Positions 8,929 to 16,829 of a stretch of 64,000 nt of DNA are shown in pieces (the stretch's first letter is position 1; each line of letters begins with the position of its first letter). The DNA lies in contig JACKEV010000011.1 of assembly GCA_020632795.1 (NCBI GenBank), positions 503,530 to 567,529 on the forward strand, written 5' to 3'. This stretch comes from Alphaproteobacteria bacterium. GTDB taxonomy: Bacteria; Myxococcota_A; UBA796; CAJQPC01. The notes under the pieces are model-generated. The model ran no database searches and was not told where the DNA came from. It saw only the letters and a list, made by a program, of their open reading frames with translations. Both the position numbers and the translations under genes were made by a program.

Positions 8929-10626
8929 ATGCACACCACGCTCCCGCTCCTGCTCGCCGCGCTGACGGCCTGCAAGGATGACGCCCCCCCCGACGACTCC
9001 GGTCCCGAAGGCTGGCGACCGGACACGGTCTGCCCCGGCGATCCGAGCTGCCCGGACAACGACGGGCCTCTGCGCGTCGGGGCGGCGGCGGTCCCCATCT
9101 CGCCGACGTGCTTCGAGCAGTGGGTGGATCAGGACGGCAACAACCGCTACGGCAGCGCGGCCGACGCCTTCCTGGACTGCGGCTGCGACCAGCTCTGCCC
9201 CGACGACGCGGGCTACCCCGGCCCCGACGAGGGCGAGGGGGACGACACCTTCCAGGCCACCTGGATGGCGGGCTTCTCCAACGGCCGCCCCGCCCAGGGG
9301 GTCCACGACGAGCTTTGGGCCCGGACCCTCGTGCTGGACCAGGGCGGCAGCCGCATCGCCATCGTGTCCCTGGACCTGGTCGGCTTCTTCTTCGGCGACG
9401 TGGAGGCCATCCGCGCGGACCTCGACCCTGCGCTGGAGGTCGACCACGTCCTGATCTCCTCCACCCACACCCACGAGGGCCCCGACACGATGGGCCTGTG
9501 GGGCCCCCGGGTGGGCAGCTCGGGCTACCAGGAGTCCTACGTCGCCGAGGTCCGCGAGGACGTCGCGGCGTCCATCGCCCAGGCCGTCGGCGCGCTGACG
9601 GAGGTCGACCACGTCGTCGTGGGCGCGGTGGACCCCGCCGGCGCCCACGAGCGCGGCCAGGCCAACGTCCAGCGGGACAGCCGGGACCCCGTCGTCATCG
9701 TGGACGCGGTCAACGTCGCCGCCTTCTACGACGGCGGAGGCGACGTCATCGCCTCGCTGGTCAACTGGGGCAGCCACCCCGAGACCCTCTCCAGCGACAA
9801 CACCCTCATCAGCGCCGACTTCGTCCACTACCTGCGCGAGACCGTCGAGTCCGGTGCGCGCTGGGACAGCTACGAGCGCGAGGGCCTGGGCGGGGTGTGC
9901 GTCTACGTCCAGGGCATGGTGGGCGGCATGATGACCCCGCTGGGCATCACCGTGCACGACCCCGACGGCAACGAGTGGAGCGCGGCCAGCTTCGAGAAGG
10001 CCGAGGCCCTGGGCCAGATCGTGGGCGAGATGGCCCTGGACGCGGTGGAGGCCGGCGAGACCCTGCAGGACCCCGCCCTCTCCTTCGCGGCGGCGCGCTT
10101 CCAGCTCCCCGTGCAGAACATCGCCTTCGAGGCCATGTTCCGCATCGGCGTGCTGCCCCGGGACCTGGAGAACTTCGACCCCGACGGCCCCGTGGACCCC
10201 GACGACCCCCCCGAGGTGGTCACCGAGATGGACCACATCGCCCTGGGCGACCTCGCGATGCTGTCCATCCCCGGCGAGCTGCTGCCGGAGATCGGCATCG
10301 GCGGCTACGACGGCTCCAAGGTGGGCACCGACCTCTACACCCTCGTAGACCCGAACAACCCGAACCCGCCGGACCTGGACGCCGCGCCCGAGGGCCCCTA
10401 CCTGCGGGAGCGCATGGACAGCCCCCACGCCTGGATCATCGGTCTGGCGAATGATGAGCTGGGATACATCATCCCTGCTTATGACTTCATCACCGACCCG
10501 GACAACCCCTACCTGGTCGAAGCCGAGGGCGATCACTACGAGGAGACCAACTCGCTGGGACCGCAGACCGAGCCCGTGATCACCGCGCAGGCGATCACCT
10601 TGTTGGAGTGGCTCCAGGGCCGTTAG
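8929..10626 (+). CDS. neutral/alkaline ceramidase-like lipoprotein
   Basis: A 565-residue lipoprotein (LTAC, Cys15) with an acidic linker. The body matches the neutral/alkaline non-lysosomal ceramidase N-terminal domain: RVGAAAVPISP, then GVHDELWARTLVLDQGG, the metal-binding SSTHTHEGPD, and NWGSHPETLSSDN. These correspond to the family's zinc His residues and its Ser nucleophile region. Such enzymes hydrolyse the amide of ceramide; many bacterial homologues have untested substrates. It is divergent from the M30-like lipoprotein and is followed after eight bases by the dnaJ-like gene. The family C-terminal Ig-like domain appears shortened. Confidence 0.85.
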   Translation: MHTTLPLLLAALTACKDDAPPDDSGPEGWRPDTVCPGDPSCPDNDGPLRVGAAAVPISPTCFEQWVDQDGNNRYGSAADAFLDCGCDQLCPDDAGYPGPDEGEGDDTFQATWMAGFSNGRPAQGVHDELWARTLVLDQGGSRIAIVSLDLVGFFFGDVEAIRADLDPALEVDHVLISSTHTHEGPDTMGLWGPRVGSSGYQESYVAEVREDVAASIAQAVGALTEVDHVVVGAVDPAGAHERGQANVQRDSRDPVVIVDAVNVAAFYDGGGDVIASLVNWGSHPETLSSDNTLISADFVHYLRETVESGARWDSYEREGLGGVCVYVQGMVGGMMTPLGITVHDPDGNEWSAASFEKAEALGQIVGEMALDAVEAGETLQDPALSFAAARFQLPVQNIAFEAMFRIGVLPRDLENFDPDGPVDPDDPPEVVTEMDHIALGDLAMLSIPGELLPEIGIGGYDGSKVGTDLYTLVDPNNPNPPDLDAAPEGPYLRERMDSPHAWIIGLANDELGYIIPAYDFITDPDNPYLVEAEGDHYEETNSLGPQTEPVITAQAITLLEWLQGR

Positions 10627-10634
10627 ACAGGGTC

Positions 10635-11594
10635 ATGCGCAACCTCTACGACGTGCTCGGCGTGCCCAAGGACGCCGACCAGGCCACCATCCGCAAGACC
10701 TTCAAGAAGCTCGCCCGCGAGCTGCACCCGGACCGCAACCCCGAGCCCGAGGCCGAGCAGCGCTTCAAGGAGGTCTCGGCGGCCTACAGCGTCCTGGGGG
10801 ACGACGAGAAGCGCAAGCTCTACGACGAGTTCGGCGAGGTCTCCCTGCGCCCGGGCTTCGACGCCGAGCAGGCCCGCCGCTACGGAGCGGGCGGCTTCCC
10901 CGGCGGGGGGTTCTCCGCGGGTGGACCCGGCTTCTCCTTCGAGGACCTGTTCGGCGACCTGTTCGGTCGCGGGGGGCGCGGCGGCCGGGGCAACTGGCGC
11001 GTCCAGCCCATGATGCGCGGGCAGGACATCCACGCCACCATCGCCGTCGACCTGATGACCGCGCTCAAGGGCGGCGAGACCTCCATCCGGGTGGACAAGC
11101 CCAACGCCTACGGCGGCCTGGAGTCCACGGTGCTCCGCGTCAAGATCCCGGCGGGGGTCGACGACGGCCAGACCATCCGCCTGCGGGACATGGGCGGCCC
11201 GGGGGCGGGGGGCGGCCCCGCTGGCGACGTCCTGCTGGAGGTCAACGTGCGGCCACACCCCCGGCTGCGCCGCGACGACCAGGACCTCGAGATCGACGTC
11301 CCCATCACGCTGCACGAGGCCATGGCCGGCGCCCGGATCGAGGTCCCCACGCCCTGGGGCCGCTACAAGGTCAACGTGCCCGCCGGCAGCAGCTCCGGCA
11401 GCCGCCTGCGGCTGAAGGGCAAGGGCCTGCCCTCCCGAGGGTCCACCCCGGCGGGGGACCTCTACCTGGCCCTGCGGCCCACCCCGCCCCGCACGGAAGC
11501 CCCCGAGGCCATCGCCCTCGCCGAGCAGCTCGACGCCTTCTACGACGGCGACGTGCGCGCTGAGCTTGACTTCCTGGAGCCTCAGGAGGGTTGA
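10635..11594 (+). CDS. DnaJ/CbpA-type co-chaperone (no zinc finger)
   Basis: A 319-residue protein. The J domain (residues 3-66) has the HPD motif in ARELHPDRNP. A Gly/Phe-rich linker (GGFPGGGFSAGGPGFSFEDLF) follows, then two C-terminal substrate-binding beta-domains (GQDIHATIAVDLMTALKGG and PRLRRDDQDLEIDVPIT). The zinc-binding CxxCxGxG repeats of DnaJ proper are absent, so it is a type II, CbpA-like Hsp40 that would stimulate DnaK. ATG 10635 lies eight bases after the previous stop; the ORF also opens earlier but inside that gene. Confidence 0.93.
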   Translation: MRNLYDVLGVPKDADQATIRKTFKKLARELHPDRNPEPEAEQRFKEVSAAYSVLGDDEKRKLYDEFGEVSLRPGFDAEQARRYGAGGFPGGGFSAGGPGFSFEDLFGDLFGRGGRGGRGNWRVQPMMRGQDIHATIAVDLMTALKGGETSIRVDKPNAYGGLESTVLRVKIPAGVDDGQTIRLRDMGGPGAGGGPAGDVLLEVNVRPHPRLRRDDQDLEIDVPITLHEAMAGARIEVPTPWGRYKVNVPAGSSSGSRLRLKGKGLPSRGSTPAGDLYLALRPTPPRTEAPEAIALAEQLDAFYDGDVRAELDFLEPQEG

Positions 11595-11643
11595 CAGGCG
11601 GCGGTGCTTCCCGTAATCCTCCGGCGCCCCTTGGAGGATCGCC

Positions 11644-12567
11644 ATGCGCCGCACCGCTACCCTGCTCCTGATCTCCCTCGCTGTCGCCTGCACCGGCGGC
11701 GACAAGGACGCCGACGACTCCGGCTCCAACGATGACTCCGGCGACGGCGTCGACTACTTCGCCGAGATCGTCTACCTGACGACCGACTACACGACGCTCA
11801 ACGAGGCCGGCGTCTTCGCGTGCTACACCGTCGGCGACGCCTGGCTCTCCCAGTCCCCCGACAGCTCGTGCCAGTTCGAGGCCGCGCTGGCAGGCGAGGT
11901 CGAGGACTTCGAGACCGGCGACAACGTCGAGGACCCCGAGCTGCAGCTCTTCTTCAACGACGTCTACAGCAGCGGCGGCGCGGACCAGACCATCACCGGC
12001 AACACCGACGGCGACGTCGCCGGCACCGGCATGACCTGCACGCCCACCCTCTACGTCACCGAGACCGACCCCGGGCTGGGCCTCACCCGCACGACCATCC
12101 AGTCCCACAACGTCTGGGAGCCCGACTTCATCGGGCGGGTCACCTTCAACTCGGTCTCCAGCGCCACCTACAACGTCATCCCCTCGCTGCTGGGCGTGTC
12201 CGTGCAGTCGGGCATGGGCATCGTGGCGGGCACGGCGTATGACTGCAACGGCGACCCCGTCGAGGGCGTGATGGTCATCGGCAAGGACGCCGACGGCAAC
12301 TACCCCGCCCAGTCGGTGCGCTACTTCCGGGGCGAGTTCCCCAACCGCGATCAGGAGGGCACGTCCGAGGACGGCCTGTGGGTCGCCATCAACCTGCCCC
12401 CCGGCGACATGACGATGGAGATGTGGGGCTGGAACGGCACCGAGTACGTGATGCTGGGCAGCTCCACCCTGACCGTGGTGCCCGACTCCATCAACATCGC
12501 CAGCATCTACTACGGCTACCCCGACGGCGTCGTCTACCCCGACGACTGCCTCTCGGCCTGCAACTGA
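11644..12567 (+). CDS. lipoprotein with acidic linker, unknown function
   Basis: A 307-residue protein with a lipoprotein signal (AVAC, Cys16), then a linker GGDKDADDSGSNDDSGDG of the kind common in Myxococcota surface lipoproteins. The rest is Thr/Asp-rich. One segment (GIVAGTAYDCNGDPVEGVMVIGK) resembles the start of a carboxypeptidase-regulatory/Ig-like beta-sandwich. No catalytic motif is visible. A Shine-Dalgarno GGAGG precedes the start. It ends one base before the next gene, an outer-membrane barrel, so the two are probably co-translated and may act together at the surface. Confidence 0.75.
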   Translation: MRRTATLLLISLAVACTGGDKDADDSGSNDDSGDGVDYFAEIVYLTTDYTTLNEAGVFACYTVGDAWLSQSPDSSCQFEAALAGEVEDFETGDNVEDPELQLFFNDVYSSGGADQTITGNTDGDVAGTGMTCTPTLYVTETDPGLGLTRTTIQSHNVWEPDFIGRVTFNSVSSATYNVIPSLLGVSVQSGMGIVAGTAYDCNGDPVEGVMVIGKDADGNYPAQSVRYFRGEFPNRDQEGTSEDGLWVAINLPPGDMTMEMWGWNGTEYVMLGSSTLTVVPDSINIASIYYGYPDGVVYPDDCLSACN

Positions 12568-12568
12568 C

Positions 12569-14152
12569 ATGGGGCCGCTGCTGCTTGGCCTGCTCACGGC
12601 CTCCCCCTCCCTCGCCCAGGACGAGCCTGAAGAGAAGATCCCCCTGGACTTCTCCCTGGAGGGCTACTACCGGGTCCGGCTCCACCACTTCAACGGCCTC
12701 TACGACCCGGACTTCACCGGCTGGGAGAACGAGCCGGGCACGGGGCGCTACACCCAGCAGCGCCTGCGGCTGGAGCCGACGGTCGCCTACAAGGACCTCG
12801 CGAAGTTCACCTTCCAGGCCGATCTCTTCAACGACGTCCTGTTCGGGGACAACGAGGACCTCGCCTCCACCGCGCTGTTCGCCGAGCAGCCCAGCATGAC
12901 CGGGCTCGACGGCCAGCCCACCGCGCCGTTCACGATGCGGCGGGCCTGGATGGAGTTCAACGCCAAGGTGGGCGTGGTCCGTGTGGGCCGGCAGCCCTCC
13001 CACTGGGGCCTGGGCGTGCTGGCCAACGACGGCAACGGCTTCCGCAACACCTGGGGCGAGGCCCACGGCGGGGCCACCTTCGATCGCTTCCTGTTCGCCA
13101 CCCGCCCCATCGCGGTGGTCCAGGGCATCACCAAGAAGGAAGGCCCGGACATCCCGCTCTTCGTCATCTTCGCGGTGGACCGCCTGGTGGAGGATCCCCT
13201 CACCCAGTACTACGGCTACAAGTGCTCGGACGACCCCGAGGACACCGACCACGCCGACTGCGAAGACGACGAGGACCACTCCTACACCGAGGCCCGGAAC
13301 ACCGCCGCCCGCGCCCCCAACTGGTGGACCGAGCACGAGGACGACGTCATCGAGTTCGTCTACGCGGTGCTCTACAAGGGCGAGGGCCTGGACCTGGCCG
13401 GCGCCCCCGCCGACCTCACCGCCGGCTTCTACGCGGTGAACCGCCGCCAGCTCGAGACCAGCTCCAATGTCTGGATCCTGGACGCCTACGCGAAGCTGGA
13501 CCACCGGAACATCTACTTCGAGGGCGAGGGCGTCACCATCCTCGGGCACTCCAGCGCCATCACCCTGCCCGACCCCTCCAACGAGGCCGACCCCCTGGCC
13601 AAGACCCCCAAGATCTGGAACGCCGTGGGCCGGCTGGGCTACGAGCTGGACAAGGTCGGGGTCATCTTCGAGTCCGGCTTCGCCTCGGGCGACGACAACG
13701 TCTCCGACGAGGTGTTCACCGGCCGCCCCATCAACCCCGACTACAACGTGGGCCTGATCCTCTACGAGGAGGTCATCTCCCGGGTGAGCGCCGCCCGGTG
13801 GACCGCGTCCGGCCGGGGCCTGTGGTCCAACGGCGGGGTCTACAACTCGGTCTACACCTTCCCCAGCGTGCGGGTCACCCCGCTGGACAACGTCGACGTC
13901 ATCGCCGCCTTCCTGGTGGCCTGGCCCCACAAGCCCGACGGCGCGGTCATCCGCCTGGACGAGGACGCCGAGTCGAACATCCTGGGCTGGGAGGCCGATC
14001 TGGCGGTCAAGGCCCGGCTCCACGAGCACGTCCTGCTCAGCTTCGAGGGGGGCTATGCCAGGGTCACCGACCGGCTGCCCACCGCCGACGTGGGGCTGGC
14101 GATGAACGACAGGGTGTGGACGATACAGGCCCGCGCGGCGTATGAGTTCTAG
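12569..14152 (+). CDS. outer-membrane beta-barrel protein
   Basis: A 527-residue protein with a short signal peptide (ending SLAQ). Alternating aromatic/hydrophobic strands run throughout (SLEGYYRVRLHHFNGLY, LRLEPTVAYKDLAKFTFQAD, RRAWMEFNAKVGVVRVGRQ), and the C-terminus ends in Phe (IQARAAYEF), the terminal-aromatic signal recognised by the BAM complex. An acidic loop (DDPEDTDHADCEDDEDHSY) may bind cations. The GRQ motif and overall plan resemble porin-type myxobacterial OMPs. Substrate unknown. Confidence 0.8.
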   Translation: MGPLLLGLLTASPSLAQDEPEEKIPLDFSLEGYYRVRLHHFNGLYDPDFTGWENEPGTGRYTQQRLRLEPTVAYKDLAKFTFQADLFNDVLFGDNEDLASTALFAEQPSMTGLDGQPTAPFTMRRAWMEFNAKVGVVRVGRQPSHWGLGVLANDGNGFRNTWGEAHGGATFDRFLFATRPIAVVQGITKKEGPDIPLFVIFAVDRLVEDPLTQYYGYKCSDDPEDTDHADCEDDEDHSYTEARNTAARAPNWWTEHEDDVIEFVYAVLYKGEGLDLAGAPADLTAGFYAVNRRQLETSSNVWILDAYAKLDHRNIYFEGEGVTILGHSSAITLPDPSNEADPLAKTPKIWNAVGRLGYELDKVGVIFESGFASGDDNVSDEVFTGRPINPDYNVGLILYEEVISRVSAARWTASGRGLWSNGGVYNSVYTFPSVRVTPLDNVDVIAAFLVAWPHKPDGAVIRLDEDAESNILGWEADLAVKARLHEHVLLSFEGGYARVTDRLPTADVGLAMNDRVWTIQARAAYEF

Positions 14153-14175
14153 GTGACCACGCCCAGGAGCCCCTG

Positions 14176-14427
14176 ATGGTGCTCATCGTCGCCTACATCC
14201 TCCGCGGGCTCGCGCTCATCTGCATCATCGACGCCCTGCTGAGCTGGGTGATGCCCGATCCCCACCGGTACCCGCGCAAGCTCACCCACGCCCTCACCGA
14301 GCCGATGTACGCGCCCATCCACGCGCTCATCAACCCCCAGATGACCGGCGGGCTGGACTTCTCCCCCATCGTCATGATCATGTTGTTCAGCTGGCTGGCC
14401 AACATCCTGGAGGGCGCGGCGCTGTGA
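14176..14427 (+). CDS. YggT-family small membrane protein
   Basis: An 83-residue protein with two hydrophobic segments (residues 3-25 and 60-80) separated by the YggT signature region WVMPDPHRYPRKLTHALTEPMYAPI. The family is widespread and linked to cell-envelope or osmotic functions; its biochemical role is unclear. The stop overlaps the GTG start of the following HEAT-repeat gene by four bases, so the pair is probably translationally coupled. Confidence 0.88.
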   Translation: MVLIVAYILRGLALICIIDALLSWVMPDPHRYPRKLTHALTEPMYAPIHALINPQMTGGLDFSPIVMIMLFSWLANILEGAAL

Positions 14428-15143
14428 GACTCCTGCTCCTGCTCGGGCTGCTCGGCCTGGCCCCGGTGGCCCGGGCCGCGCCGGTGAACGACCGGCTCGC
14501 CGTGGCCGCCGACAACGACCTCCCCGAAGCCCAGCGCATGGAGGCCTTCAACCGGCTGGTGATGGACTTCCCCACCATCCGGCCCCAGCTCGAGCAGCTC
14601 GCCTCGGCCGACGACGCCGACGCCCGCCAGCGCTGGATCGCCATCCGGGTCATGGGGCAGTCCGGCCGCTCCGAGGCCAAGGCCCCCCTGCTGGCCCTCT
14701 GCGACGACCCCATGCCCGCCATCCGGGCGGCGGCGGCCTCCGCGCTGGGGGATCTGGGCGACAAGTCCACCAGCACCCGGCTCGCCGAGCTGCTGTGGGA
14801 CCCGGCGATCATCGTGCGGGCGGCGGCGGCCGAGGCCCTGGGCAAGGTCCGCGACGTGCGCTCGGCCCCCGAGCTGGAGCGGGCCATCGCCGACCGCAGC
14901 AACTTCTACCGGGGCTCCAGCCTGTGGGTGCGCGCCCACTACGTCCGGGCCCTGGGCGACATCGGCGCCCGCAGCAGCATCCCGGCGCTGATCTCCTGCC
15001 TCGACGACGGCGACCCGGCGGTGGGTCAGGCCGCGCTGGAGGCCCTGCGCGCCATCAACGGCTTCGACTTCGCCGAGGGCCGCACCGACGAGGAGCACCG
15101 CGAGGCCTGGCGCCGCTGGGCGGCCTCCGAGGGCCCCTTCTGA
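14424..15143 (+). CDS. exported HEAT-repeat protein
   Basis: A 239-residue protein starting at GTG 14424 (GTGA overlap with yggT). The signal peptide ends around VARA. It has at least four helical HEAT/PBS-lyase-type repeats, seen as recurrent AAASALGDLGD, AAAEALGKVRD and YVRALGDIGAR motifs about 31 residues apart. This fold is a protein-interaction scaffold; it is probably periplasmic here. No enzyme motif is visible. Confidence 0.85.
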   Translation: MRLLLLLGLLGLAPVARAAPVNDRLAVAADNDLPEAQRMEAFNRLVMDFPTIRPQLEQLASADDADARQRWIAIRVMGQSGRSEAKAPLLALCDDPMPAIRAAAASALGDLGDKSTSTRLAELLWDPAIIVRAAAAEALGKVRDVRSAPELERAIADRSNFYRGSSLWVRAHYVRALGDIGARSSIPALISCLDDGDPAVGQAALEALRAINGFDFAEGRTDEEHREAWRRWAASEGPF

Positions 15144-15165
15144 CCTCACCCGACCGAGGCCCACC

Positions 15166-16113
15166 ATGCTTGAGAAGCCCCCCGTCGACGTCGCCCACGC
15201 CGGGCTGCGTGCCCTGAAGACCCTCGCCCAGGCCGACGGCGCGTTCAGCGAGGTCGAGCGCGGCCTGCTCCGAGACGTGCAGCGCCACATCCTGGACACC
15301 GACTTCGACCTCGACGCCCTCACGCCCATCACGCCGGAGGCCCTCGCCGCCGCGATCCCCCAGGAGCGCTTCCGCCGCCGGGTGCTCAGCGGTCTGGTGC
15401 TGCTGACGGTGATGGACGGGGAGCTGAGCGAGGCCGAGCGCCGGCTCGTGGACGACTTCTCCGCTGCGCTGGGCGTCGAGACCGCCGAGCTGCGCGACAT
15501 GCGCCGCCTCGCGGACCGCCGGATTCTCGCCCTGCGCGTGGGGCTGCTGCGCCGCTTCACCCCCGCCATCCTGCTCCGCCGGGAGTGGAAGGAGCGGGGC
15601 CTGCGGGGCATCACGCGCTTCGTCCAGCAGCTCATCGTGCCCGAGAACCCCTCCCTCGCCGCCCGCTACCAGGCCCTGGAGGACCTGCCCGAGGGCACGC
15701 TGGGCCGGGCGTACTTCGACTTCATCCGCGGCAACGGCTTCAGCTTCCCCGGCGAGGCGGGCTCCCCGCCCGAGGTCATCATCTTCCACGACTGCAACCA
15801 CGTGCTCTCCGGCTACGGCACCACCCCCGAGGAGGAGGCCCAGATCGCCGCCTTCCACGCCGGCTACCACAAGGAGGATCCCTTCGGCCTGCTCATGTTC
15901 GCGCTGGTGCAGTTCCACATGGGCGTCAAGGTGGCCCCGGTGGCGGAGGGTGAGCTCGGCCGGGTGCCGCCCGACCTGCTGCTGCGTGCCTTCGCCCGCG
16001 GCGCGAAGATGAAGCGCGACCTGTTCGAGGACTGGCGCCCCCAGGACGACTTCGAGACCCCGGTGGCGGACCTGCGGGAGGCTTTCGGCATCGAGCCTCG
16101 GGACGAGGCGTAA
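15166..16113 (+). CDS. TerB-like plus COQ4-like zinc-motif protein
   Basis: A 315-residue protein. The N-terminal half contains two TerB-type helical motifs (LAQADGAFSEVERGLL and LTVMDGELSEAERRLV). The C-terminal half has the COQ4 signature HDxxH-x11-E, seen exactly as HDCNHVLSGYGTTPEEE, followed by a helical region. COQ4 binds zinc and was recently tied to ubiquinone ring decarboxylation and hydroxylation. The bacterial relatives are little studied. It is cytosolic and has no signal peptide. It could act in quinone or other prenyl-lipid metabolism; that is inference. Neighbours give no further clue. Confidence 0.7.
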   Translation: MLEKPPVDVAHAGLRALKTLAQADGAFSEVERGLLRDVQRHILDTDFDLDALTPITPEALAAAIPQERFRRRVLSGLVLLTVMDGELSEAERRLVDDFSAALGVETAELRDMRRLADRRILALRVGLLRRFTPAILLRREWKERGLRGITRFVQQLIVPENPSLAARYQALEDLPEGTLGRAYFDFIRGNGFSFPGEAGSPPEVIIFHDCNHVLSGYGTTPEEEAQIAAFHAGYHKEDPFGLLMFALVQFHMGVKVAPVAEGELGRVPPDLLLRAFARGAKMKRDLFEDWRPQDDFETPVADLREAFGIEPRDEA

Positions 16114-16160
16114 GGAACCGGCTCCGTCTCGCGTTGTCGCAGCGAGCACGGAGAAACAAG

Positions 16161-16829
16161 ATGCACCGCGACGACCTCCCCATCCCCGAGCCCTGCCACG
16201 AAGACTGGTCCGCGATGACGGGCGACGCGCAGCGCCGGTTCTGCGACCACTGCGACAAGCACGTCCACGACCTCTCCGAGATGACCCGCGACGACGCCGT
16301 CGCCCTGCTGCGTGACGCCGAGAAGCCCTGCGTGCGCTTCGCCTGCGGCCCCGACGGCAACATCCGATTCAAGCCCAGCCGCAGGGCCTTCCTGGGCCGC
16401 GCCGGGGCAGCGGCTGTCGGTCTGAGCGTGGGCCTCCCCGCCGCCGCCGCAGCGGTCGCCACCCCCGAGGGCTGCGCCGAGCCCAGCCTCCTGGAGCGCA
16501 TGGCCCGCTCCATTGGCGAGTGGCTGAGCGACGTCCCCGCGCCGGTGCTCATGGGCGAGCCCATGCCCCCCGAGGAGGTCCTGATGGGCGACGTCTTCAT
16601 CGAGATCATGCCCGAGCCCGAGCCTCTGGAGGAGTTCGAGGTGATCAAGGGCAAGCCCGCGCTGCCCGAGCCTGTCGAGCCCTCTCCGCCCCCGGCCACC
16701 CTCACGCCGGTCGAGCCCGCGCCGCCCCCGGCCACCCTCACGGCGGTCGAGCCCGCTCCGCCCCCGGAGGTCGTCATCCCCGATCACTTCGTGATGGGTG
16801 GGGTCACCCCGCCGCCGCGCGAGCCGTAG
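16161..16829 (+). CDS. Cys-motif protein with internal Tat-like signal and Pro-rich tail
   Basis: I chose ATG 16161 (GGAG ten bases upstream) over an earlier TTG. The 222-residue product begins with a compact Cys/His region (Cys12, Cys28, Cys31, Cys57, Cys62, including RFCDHCDKHVHDLSEMT) found at the N-terminus of uncharacterised deltaproteobacterial proteins. Next comes SRRAFLGRAGAAAVGLS, a twin-arginine-like signal placed internally, so the metal-like domain would stay cytoplasmic while the rest is exported or membrane-held. The tail is a Pro/Glu-rich repeat (EPSPPPATLTPV units, three copies). It overlaps the convergent oxidoreductase gene by 26 bases. Confidence 0.75.
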   Translation: MHRDDLPIPEPCHEDWSAMTGDAQRRFCDHCDKHVHDLSEMTRDDAVALLRDAEKPCVRFACGPDGNIRFKPSRRAFLGRAGAAAVGLSVGLPAAAAAVATPEGCAEPSLLERMARSIGEWLSDVPAPVLMGEPMPPEEVLMGDVFIEIMPEPEPLEEFEVIKGKPALPEPVEPSPPPATLTPVEPAPPPATLTAVEPAPPPEVVIPDHFVMGGVTPPPREP

